Shown here: piece after piece, positions 19,237-25,225 of the stretch
Layout of the letters: the number at the start of each line of letters is the position of its first letter
Numbering within the stretch: position 1 is the stretch's first letter
Assembly: GCA_026389695.1 (NCBI GenBank)
Contig: JAPLHI010000038.1
Location: 1 to 25,225, forward strand
Reading direction: 5' to 3'
Origin: Chloroflexota bacterium
Lineage (GTDB): Bacteria > Chloroflexota > Dehalococcoidia > GIF9 > UBA5629
Length of the DNA: 25,225 nucleotides
The notes under the pieces: generated by a model
Told to the model about the DNA's origin: nothing
What the model saw: only the letters and a program-made list of their open reading frames with translations
Databases searched by the model: none
Position numbers and translations under genes: made by a program

Positions 19237-19530
19237 TTATTTGCCCGGTCTGCCAAGAATTTCCAGTATCTCACGGTTGTTCCTGGCCATCAGTTGGAAA
19301 ATTGCACTTGCAAAAGCATCGAGGTAGAGGGGCAACTGCTTGAGGTAAGTATCGGGATTATTATTTACGTATTCAATTCTATCAAGCACCTCTTTGCCCA
19401 ACTCCGGCGATTCACCGTGTTTGTAGGCTTCTATCATGCCGACATAATCTTTATCCCTCTCAGCCATCAACTTTCTGGCTTCACTTGCCAGCAGATCAGG
19501 ATCTATCAGCCGTTCCAACCGGTTATCCAC
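19237..19530 (-). CDS. Small helical protein, function unknown
   Basis: Protein of 97 residues that I do not recognise. It is mainly helical and highly charged, without signal peptide or membrane segment; the C-terminal third has a more hydrophobic helix (LPLYLDAFASAIFQLMA). The start is GTG 19530, supported by AAGGAG seven bases upstream and a promoter ahead of it. It lies upstream of nurA on the same strand, but nurA has its own promoter 100 bases later, so operon membership is uncertain. Confidence 0.75.
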   Translation of the reverse strand: MDNRLERLIDPDLLASEARKLMAERDKDYVGMIEAYKHGESPELGKEVLDRIEYVNNNPDTYLKQLPLYLDAFASAIFQLMARNNREILEILGRPGK

Positions 19531-19552
19531 AATAATTCTCCTTTTTTCGCCG

Positions 19553-19581
19553 ATTATATGTTATATATATCCATCAATCAA
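19553..19581 (-). promoter_or_regulatory. Promoter of the 97-residue gene
   Basis: Minus strand: TTGATT (19576-19581), 17-base spacer, TATAAT (19553-19558). The transcript would start near 19546 and include the AAGGAG ribosome site. Confidence 0.7.
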
Positions 19582-19618
19582 CCACAATTTATAAAAAATC
19601 AAATTTAGTTATGCATTT

Positions 19619-19647
19619 TTGCCCCTGCAATAATACTCTGTTATCAT
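19619..19647 (+). promoter_or_regulatory. Possible promoter of the histone deacetylase-family gene
   Basis: TTGCCC (19619-19624), 17-base spacer, TATCAT (19642-19647). It is weaker than the other promoters here. The ATG lies about 50 bases downstream. Confidence 0.45.
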
Positions 19648-19697
19648 GATATCTGACGGCAACCCCCATATAGCTTCAGAAAGGCGGTTATAATTCA

Positions 19698-20735
19698 ATG
19701 TCTGTCGGTTATATCTACGATGACATCTATTTGGAACACGATACGAAAGATCATGTGGAGGGAAAAGACAGGTTAATCGCTGTCAAGACCATACTTGATA
19801 AATTCAAGGTAACGGAAAAGCTCACTCTTCTTAGACCACGAACCGCCACCATTGACGAAATCGCCACGGTGCATGACAGGGAATATATCAATAGCCTCAA
19901 AGCAGAAATTGACAGCGGCGGAGGCTGGCTCGATCCCGATACTTATGTTTCACACGGATCGTGGGAAGCTGCCCTGTATGCTGCCGGCGGGCTTTTGAGC
20001 TCCGTTGATGCTGTGATGAATAAAGAAGTCGCAAGTGCCTTCGCCCTTGTCCGGCCGCCGGGTCACCATGCCACCTTTCTGCACCAGATGGGCTTCTGTC
20101 TTTTTAATAACGTGGCTATCGCTGCCAAGTACGCGCTGGGCAACTATGATATCAAGCGCATCCTTATCATCGATTTCGATGTCCACCATGGTAACGGCAC
20201 GCAGGATGCATTTTATACTGACCCCCAGGTACTTTATTTTTCAACTCATGAATACCCGTGGTACCCATATACCGGCAGCGCCGAGGAGACCGGCAGCAAG
20301 GGCGGAGAGGGCTACAATGTTAATATCCCCCTGGAGTCAGACCTGGGTGATAATGAATACCTCAGGGCATTCCAGGAAATACTACTGCCCGCAGCACAAC
20401 GCTTCAAACCGGATTTAGTTCTTGTGTCTGCCGGGTATGATGCACACTGGACAGACACCATCTCCAATATGAATGTCACCACCACCGGATTTGCCAGGTT
20501 GGTAAAATTAATTAAGTCGATCTCGGATACTTATTGTCCTGAGAAGCTGGTTTTTACCCTCGAAGGCGGTTATAACCGCTCCGCGCTGGCATACTCGGTT
20601 ATGGGCACCTTCGAAATCATGCAGGGCAATAACGAAATCCTGGATGCCATGGGCAATCCCCCCCTCGCCTATTCACCCAAGGATTTTGACAGTTTTATCA
20701 AGATTATTCGCGATATTCATAAATTAAAGAATTGA
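19698..20735 (+). CDS. Histone deacetylase-family (class II-like) deacetylase
   Basis: Zinc-dependent deacetylase of the arginase/deacetylase fold, 345 residues. Catalytic His pair in RPPGHHA (123-124), zinc ligands Asp161 and His163 in IDFDVHHGNGTQD and Asp248 in SAGYDAH, and the catalytic Tyr in LEGGYN (292). Bacterial members act on acetylated proteins (such as acetyl-CoA synthetase in acetoin-type systems) or on acetylpolyamines; the substrate here cannot be told from sequence. The neighbours give no clue, as no acetyl-CoA synthetase or polyamine gene is adjacent. AGGCGG lies about 12 bases ahead of the ATG. Confidence 0.92.
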   Translation: MSVGYIYDDIYLEHDTKDHVEGKDRLIAVKTILDKFKVTEKLTLLRPRTATIDEIATVHDREYINSLKAEIDSGGGWLDPDTYVSHGSWEAALYAAGGLLSSVDAVMNKEVASAFALVRPPGHHATFLHQMGFCLFNNVAIAAKYALGNYDIKRILIIDFDVHHGNGTQDAFYTDPQVLYFSTHEYPWYPYTGSAEETGSKGGEGYNVNIPLESDLGDNEYLRAFQEILLPAAQRFKPDLVLVSAGYDAHWTDTISNMNVTTTGFARLVKLIKSISDTYCPEKLVFTLEGGYNRSALAYSVMGTFEIMQGNNEILDAMGNPPLAYSPKDFDSFIKIIRDIHKLKN

Positions 20736-20753
20736 AAGTATTCCCTGATAATA

Positions 20754-20782
20754 AAAAAGCGGGGTTGCGAGCCCCGCTTTTT
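20754..20782. terminator. Bidirectional intrinsic terminator
   Basis: Perfect 11-bp stem AAAAAGCGGGG (20754-20764) / CCCCGCTTTTT (20772-20782) with a 7-base loop. T-runs occur on both strands, so it ends both the deacetylase gene and the convergent secDF operon. Confidence 0.92.
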
Positions 20783-20833
20783 GTTGCATCGAACAGCACA
20801 AACAATGTAGGAACGAAGTCCGTAATTATCCTC

Positions 20834-20965
20834 TTAGCCTTCTTTTGACCCCATGCCTAAAAATAGGATACCTGCAACTCCCACAATCATCCCGAAAATC
20901 CCCAAAAAAGTGGCCAGAGGAATCATCAGCAAAGCCCAGATTCCTATAAAAAGATTCCTGTCCAT
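20834..20965 (-). CDS. 43-residue membrane peptide downstream of secF
   Basis: Short open frame: ATG 20965 with GGGGG five bases upstream, TAA at 20834. The peptide starts MDRNLFIGIWALLMIPLATF and continues with a second Gly/Ile/Leu-rich stretch before ending in GSKEG. Nearly the whole length is hydrophobic: one long or two short membrane helices. It follows secF by 49 bases and precedes the terminator, so it is probably the last gene of the secDF operon. It is not YajC by sequence. No function is known to me. Confidence 0.65.
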   Translation of the reverse strand: MDRNLFIGIWALLMIPLATFLGIFGMIVGVAGILFLGMGSKEG

Positions 20966-21014
20966 AAATCCCCCTTGAATATATCTCGTCTACTATTTCT
21001 CTTAAGCACTTAAA

Positions 21015-21911
21015 CTAACCGGCCTTGGGTGAAGTTTTCAGGCCCCTCTCCCAGAGTACCAGTAACGGGCCTGCTACGAAGATAGAGTCATAAATTCCTA
21101 TCACAACGCCGATTAGCAGCGCCATGATGAACTGTTGTATCGTTACACCTCCAAACAGGTAGATCGCCAGGCATGTCAGTATCACGGTCAGGCTGGTATT
21201 GATGCAGCGAACGATGGTCTCAAGTATGCTGGCATTGACAGTCACCGCAAAATCTTTACTGATCCCTTTGCGCACATTCTCACGAATGCGGTCATAAACC
21301 ACGCAGGTATTATTGATGCTGTAGCCGACGATGGTCAGCATCGCCGTAATAAACATGGAATCCACCTGGTAGCCGATAGCCCATCCCAGTATGGAGAAGA
21401 TGCCCATAACAATCAGTACATCGTGCAATAATGCTACTACAGCGCTGGCACCCCATTTGAAGGGACTGGGCATATGGCGGAAGGCAAAAGCTATGTAAAG
21501 TATCATGAATAATGAGGCCACTCCTACAGCTATGGCGGCGTTACGCGCCACCTCGCCCGCAACCAACGGTGATACTGTGTAGAAATCCCTGATGGTGACC
21601 TCCGTATTCAGATCTTTTTTCATGCCGGCTATTAAAGCTTCTTTTTGCTCTGTGTTAATTTCTCTGATACGTACCAGGAAATCACCCTCACTGGTCTTCT
21701 GAATGGAAGCCTCGCCGTATCCCAGGTTACCCATTTCCTGTCTCAAAGCAGCCTGGTCAACCGCGGTGCTGAAGCGTAGTGTCATTATGGTACCACTGCT
21801 GAAGTCGATGCCCAGCCGGAACCCGAAAACAAGCATGGAAATAATTCCGGGAACAAGAAGGCAAATTGAGATCAGGAAAAACCAGTTGCGTTTATTCACT
21901 ATGTCTATCAT
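21015..21911 (-). CDS. secF: Protein translocase subunit SecF
   Basis: Membrane subunit of the SecDF complex, which uses the proton gradient to pull exported proteins through SecYEG. It has 298 residues and six predicted membrane helices, with the first periplasmic loop after GFRLGIDFSSGT. The conserved motifs FRHMPSPFKWGASAVVALLHDVL and RCINTSLTVILT are present. In the motif normally GYSxND(T/S) the Asp is Asn201 (GYSINNT). The ATG overlaps the secD stop by four bases. See findings for the residue change. Confidence 0.95.
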   Translation of the reverse strand: MIDIVNKRNWFFLISICLLVPGIISMLVFGFRLGIDFSSGTIMTLRFSTAVDQAALRQEMGNLGYGEASIQKTSEGDFLVRIREINTEQKEALIAGMKKDLNTEVTIRDFYTVSPLVAGEVARNAAIAVGVASLFMILYIAFAFRHMPSPFKWGASAVVALLHDVLIVMGIFSILGWAIGYQVDSMFITAMLTIVGYSINNTCVVYDRIRENVRKGISKDFAVTVNASILETIVRCINTSLTVILTCLAIYLFGGVTIQQFIMALLIGVVIGIYDSIFVAGPLLVLWERGLKTSPKAG

Positions 21912-23227
21912 GCTTTAACTCCGTAGAACCAGGAATTTTTAACGATTCTGACGGTCACTATCAGGAACACCCTGCTGACCGTAATGGCAGTGAACATACT
22001 TAATGCCACACCGATAAACAGTGTCAGCGCAAATCCCTTCACCATGAAGGCGCCGAAGGTATCTCCGAACCAGTAAAGAACGATACACGCGATAAACGTA
22101 GTCACATTGCTGTCGCGGATAGCCAGCCAGGCACGGTTAAAACCGGCCTCCACGGCGGCGCCCAGCGTTCGTCCTGCTCGCAACTCCTCCTTCATACGTT
22201 CGAAGATAAGTATATTGGCATCGACCGCCATGCCCACGGATACAACGCCCGCCGCGATACCTGCCAGTGTCAGGGTAACCGGCACCAGTTTGAAGATCGC
22301 TGTGATCAATACACCGTATATTATGAGAGCCAGGGTGGCTACCACGCCTGACATCCTGTAATACAGTATCATAAACATTATTACCAGAATGATGCCTATA
22401 GCTCCCGCGACCACGCTCTTACGCAGGGAGTCCGTACCGAGGGTAGCATCAACTGTCTGTTCCTGGATTATTTTCAAAGGCATATCAAGAGAACCCGAGT
22501 TTAACTGGATGGACAGGTTCTGGGCCTCCTTCATATCCATACCTGTGATCACGCCGCTGGTCTTGATGACTGCCTGAACCGTAGGCGCGGAGATGACCTG
22601 GTTATCCAGGAAAATACCCAGCGGTTTCTGCAGGTTACGTTTGGTAATCTGCTCAAAAAGCACAGAGCCTTCATCATTCCACTCGAAGGCTACTTCCGGT
22701 TCATTAGTACCCTGCTTCAGGATAACCTTAGAATTGGGTTTCAGGTATTTACCTGTCAGCTCCCTTTCAGCTCCGTCTGTGCCCGCGGCTTTGGCAGGTA
22801 TCCATTGTATGTTTCCCTGTGCGTCACGTATCGGCTGGCCCTGCGCATCGGTTGTAGTTTCCATGAACACAAGCAGCGCCGTCTGGCCGATAAGCTTCTT
22901 AGCTTCATCAACGTTTTTCTCACCCGGCAACTGCACCAGGATGCGGTTTTCCCCCTGCCGTTGGATGATGGGTTCCTTAACGCCGAAAGCATTGGCACGG
23001 CGCTCTATCTTGTTCACCACACCTGTCATGGCTTCATCTATCGTCTGTGCTGGGTCTTTCTTGGTAAGGTCCGCCTCGTAAACAAGGTAGGCTCCTCCTT
23101 TGAGGTCCAGGCCCAGGGTCAATCCCTGCCTCCCGAAGCGGTCGCTGTCCAGCGGTACAATGGCCCACAGGGCAAACACGAACAGCACCAGTACAAATAT
23201 CAGTAGGTAAATATTAGATGTTTTCAA
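21908..23227 (-). CDS. secD: Protein translocase subunit SecD
   Basis: Partner of SecF, 439 residues. One N-terminal membrane helix, GLDLKGGAYLVYEADL at the start of the large periplasmic domain, ANAFGVKEPIIQRQGENRILVQLPG, then five C-terminal helices with the proton-path Asp in VGMAVDANILIFERMKEEL intact. The start is TTG 23227: an in-frame TAA lies immediately upstream and no ATG follows in the first helix. AGGAGG is present but 12 bases away. It lies 57 bases after the nucleotidyltransferase gene, with no terminator evident between them. Confidence 0.95.
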   Translation of the reverse strand: MKTSNIYLLIFVLVLFVFALWAIVPLDSDRFGRQGLTLGLDLKGGAYLVYEADLTKKDPAQTIDEAMTGVVNKIERRANAFGVKEPIIQRQGENRILVQLPGEKNVDEAKKLIGQTALLVFMETTTDAQGQPIRDAQGNIQWIPAKAAGTDGAERELTGKYLKPNSKVILKQGTNEPEVAFEWNDEGSVLFEQITKRNLQKPLGIFLDNQVISAPTVQAVIKTSGVITGMDMKEAQNLSIQLNSGSLDMPLKIIQEQTVDATLGTDSLRKSVVAGAIGIILVIMFMILYYRMSGVVATLALIIYGVLITAIFKLVPVTLTLAGIAAGVVSVGMAVDANILIFERMKEELRAGRTLGAAVEAGFNRAWLAIRDSNVTTFIACIVLYWFGDTFGAFMVKGFALTLFIGVALSMFTAITVSRVFLIVTVRIVKNSWFYGVKA

Positions 23228-23284
23228 TTATCTGTTTTCCCTCCTAATCTGTGCATTAAACGGAACCTCCCATCATATATTTTA

Positions 23285-24766
23285 TCAAGCCGCGCAGCAG
23301 GCTCCTTTATTCAGTTCATTCCTCACCAGGTGAAGCGCTTCTTCCCTGGTGCTGATTTCGCCGGCGGCCTGTGCTTCCCTGATCATTGCTAACAATTGAC
23401 CGATCTGTTTACCAGGGTGCAATTTGAATTCCGCAATTATATCATTCCCATCGATCAGTCTCACAGGCAAAATTTCGTTTTCCTGTTTCTCGTGGACACT
23501 TATTATATACTTTACCAGTTCAATGTGCCTGCGCCATTCGTCCTCATCCACCCGCGGGCCGGCAACGGCAAGGTAATCCGCCAGGGCAAGATAGATCACG
23601 TCCATACCCGCCCCCTCTGTATCCCTGAAATAACGGTAGATCGCGCGGCTGCTCGGCAGTCCCCCATCCGACATCTGCACAGGATGAAGATGATGATATA
23701 CCAGCTTTTCCACGTAACGTATCTCCCTAGTGCTGAATCTCAGTCTTTCCATCATAGCGGTGGCCATTATCGCGCCTTCCCTGGTATGCCCGATAAATCT
23801 TATCCTACCGTCGTCATTGACCGTTCTTGTTTTGGGCTTGGCGATATCATGCAGCAGTGCTCCCAGTTTTATTAACGTACGCCTGCTGCTGTCGCCGGCA
23901 ATTTCTTCCATAAAATGCTGCTCAATTTCCTCTGACCACGGTGCTATTGCGCGCAGGTCTTTCCTGCCGTAAACCCAGTCGCTTTCATGAAGTAAAAATT
24001 CTATCGATGCCATGGTTTCGATTGAATGGTCAAATACGTCCCAGTAATGCTCCCTGGGCTGTTTACTTCCTTTCATGCTTTCCAGTTCCGGGATTATCTG
24101 GCACAGCAAACCCAGTTCATCCAGGTACCTTACCGAATTACTGGAATAAGGTTGTGCCAGCAACTTGAGAAATTCTTCCCTCACTTTCTCACTTGGCACA
24201 CGCCTGATGAGGCTGCTGTTCAGGCATATTGAATCCTCAGTTATAGGTTCAATCTCCAGGTTGAGTTCTTTGGCAAGCCTGACCGCGCGCATCAGGCGTG
24301 AAGGATCCTCATTGAAAATCCTGTCGCTTACCTGGCGCAGCAGCCCGCTTTTTAAATCCTCTTCACCACCCGCAGGATCCAGCAACTGCATGGAATCAGC
24401 TATGAAGCCTGCCAGATCGAGGGCCATGGCATTGATAGTGAAATCGCGCCTGAATAGATCCCGCTCTATGTCACCTGAATATGATGTTATGTCAATATGC
24501 CAGGGTTGTGATTCTCCGGCTACCACTACCCTGCCCACCCTGTTTTCTTCATCCAGCAGCACATACCTGCCGTCCACCAGTTCAGCCGTTTCCTGCGCGA
24601 TGGCAAGTGAATCGCCGCTCACGGCGATGTCGAGGTCCATAGTATCACGACCCACCAGCCAGTCACGCACAAAGCCGCCTACTACGTAGGCTTTACATTC
24701 GGCTGAAGCGCAAAGAGGGGCAAGCTTGGTGAGGATTCCCATCAAATCCTGATTGACTGCAAACAC
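23285..24766 (-). CDS. CCA-adding-type tRNA nucleotidyltransferase with HD domain
   Basis: Class II nucleotidyltransferase of the poly(A) polymerase/CCA-enzyme family, 493 residues. Head: VVGGFVRDWLVGRDTMDLDIAVSG with the two catalytic Asp of DLD, RRDFTINAMALDL, and EDPSRLMRAVRLA. A metal-dependent HD phosphohydrolase domain follows, with LLHDIAKPKT near residue 310. It probably repairs or adds the tRNA 3' CCA end. Start uncertain: GTG 24766, used here, lies eight bases beyond a strong -10 box and fits a leaderless transcript; ATG 24742 has AGGA four bases upstream. The sequence ends in GACCAA-like residues without special meaning. Confidence 0.9.
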   Translation of the reverse strand: MFAVNQDLMGILTKLAPLCASAECKAYVVGGFVRDWLVGRDTMDLDIAVSGDSLAIAQETAELVDGRYVLLDEENRVGRVVVAGESQPWHIDITSYSGDIERDLFRRDFTINAMALDLAGFIADSMQLLDPAGGEEDLKSGLLRQVSDRIFNEDPSRLMRAVRLAKELNLEIEPITEDSICLNSSLIRRVPSEKVREEFLKLLAQPYSSNSVRYLDELGLLCQIIPELESMKGSKQPREHYWDVFDHSIETMASIEFLLHESDWVYGRKDLRAIAPWSEEIEQHFMEEIAGDSSRRTLIKLGALLHDIAKPKTRTVNDDGRIRFIGHTREGAIMATAMMERLRFSTREIRYVEKLVYHHLHPVQMSDGGLPSSRAIYRYFRDTEGAGMDVIYLALADYLAVAGPRVDEDEWRRHIELVKYIISVHEKQENEILPVRLIDGNDIIAEFKLHPGKQIGQLLAMIREAQAAGEISTREEALHLVRNELNKGACCAA

Positions 24767-24774
24767 AAGCTAAA

Positions 24775-24803
24775 ATTATATCCCTGCTTTAAATACTTGT
24801 AAA
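24775..24803 (-). promoter_or_regulatory. Promoter of the CCA-type gene and secDF, leaderless layout
   Basis: Minus strand: TTTACA (24798-24803), 17-base spacer, perfect TATAAT (24775-24780). The GTG start at 24766 is eight bases further on, so the leader would be zero to a few bases. Confidence 0.75.
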
Positions 24804-24865
24804 GTAAAATATTAACCTTATCTCAGGCACAGCAGAACTGACGCCCCCTGCGATGAACATCCCTG

Positions 24866-24874
24866 TGTTATAAT
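24866..24874 (+). promoter_or_regulatory. Extended -10 promoter of proB
   Basis: TGTTATAAT, an extended -10 element with a perfect TATAAT (24869-24874). No good -35 is seen at the usual distance. The ATG is nine bases downstream of the box, so the leader is at most about three bases. Confidence 0.6.
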
Positions 24875-24883
24875 TTAGGCACA

Positions 24884-25225
24884 ATGCAATACAAACGTGT
24901 AGTCATTAAGCTCGGCACAAACCTGCTTACAGGCGGCACCGGCAAGCTGGATACTAAGGTTATGGCAGACATGGTCAGGCAGTCTGCATACCTGCACGAT
25001 GAGGGGCATGAATTAATCATCGTGTCATCCGGCGCCGTGGCGGCCGGCCGTGAAAAGCTGGGCCTAAAGAGCAGGCGCAAGGACATACCCTTTAAGCAGG
25101 TCATGGCCTCTGTCGGGCAGAGCAGATTAATGCTCACCTATGATGAACTCTTTGAAAAATACGATATAACCTTAGCCCAGGCACTGCTCACCAGGGCTGA
25201 CCTGACCGACCGCGCCCAATACCTC
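24884..25225 (+). CDS. proB: Glutamate 5-kinase (3' end outside window)
   Basis: First enzyme of proline synthesis, phosphorylating glutamate. The 114 codons present begin [18 protein letters not shown], the amino-acid kinase start, and include [18 protein letters not shown] and [18 protein letters not shown], all diagnostic of ProB. The frame remains open at the window end. It is divergent from the CCA-type gene, and the two promoters face away from each other within about 115 bases. Whether proA follows cannot be seen. Confidence 0.94.
   Translation, partial: MQYKRVVIKLGTNLLTGGTGKLDTKVMADMVRQSAYLHDEGHELIIVSSGAVAAGREKLGLKSRRKDIPFKQVMASVGQSRLMLTYDELFEKYDITLAQALLTRADLTDRAQYL

Overview
The window is a compact piece of bacterial chromosome of moderate GC content. 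The ATP synthase sequences (for example the beta-subunit stretch [15 protein letters not shown]), the bacterial NurA/HAS-barrel/HerA set, the peptidase-MA-like protease and the short QueG-like Fe-S protein suggest class Dehalococcoidia (Chloroflexota). This is a judgement from remembered family features, not from a search. UAA, UAG and UGA are all used as stops.

Layout. (1) 2-6608 (+): the F1Fo ATP synthase operon a-c-b-delta-alpha-gamma-beta-epsilon; the a subunit is cut by the left edge and a clear terminator follows epsilon. (2) 6690-7261 (-): khpA and rpsP, convergent with the ATP synthase operon and driven by a near-consensus promoter. (3) 7633-9800 (-): a QueG-like Fe-S protein, a frameshifted degV and a small putative lipoprotein. 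(4) 9911-15680 (+): a tight run of endonuclease V, a disrupted prfB, a HEXXH protease, radC, an orphan peptide-binding lipoprotein and a DUF3795-like protein. (5) 15693-19530 (-): a NurA nuclease / HAS-barrel protein / HerA ATPase operon whose promoter carries a perfect dyad, preceded by a small helical protein of unknown function. (6) 19698-20735 (+): a class II-like histone deacetylase-family protein. (7) 20834-24766 (-): a CCA-adding-type nucleotidyltransferase with HD domain, secD, secF and an unlisted 43-residue membrane peptide. (8) 24884-end (+): start of proB.

Most of the window is housekeeping: energy conservation, translation, secretion, DNA repair. The points that stand out are prfB, which keeps its programmed +1 frameshift site but carries two in-frame UAG codons and a short deletion; the degV frameshift; the NurA-HAS-HerA end-processing module with a candidate operator; promoters placed so close to start codons that nfi, the CCA-type enzyme and proB look leaderless or nearly so; and an Asp-to-Asn change in a conserved SecF motif. 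No tRNA, rRNA, CRISPR array, insertion sequence or prophage gene was recognised.
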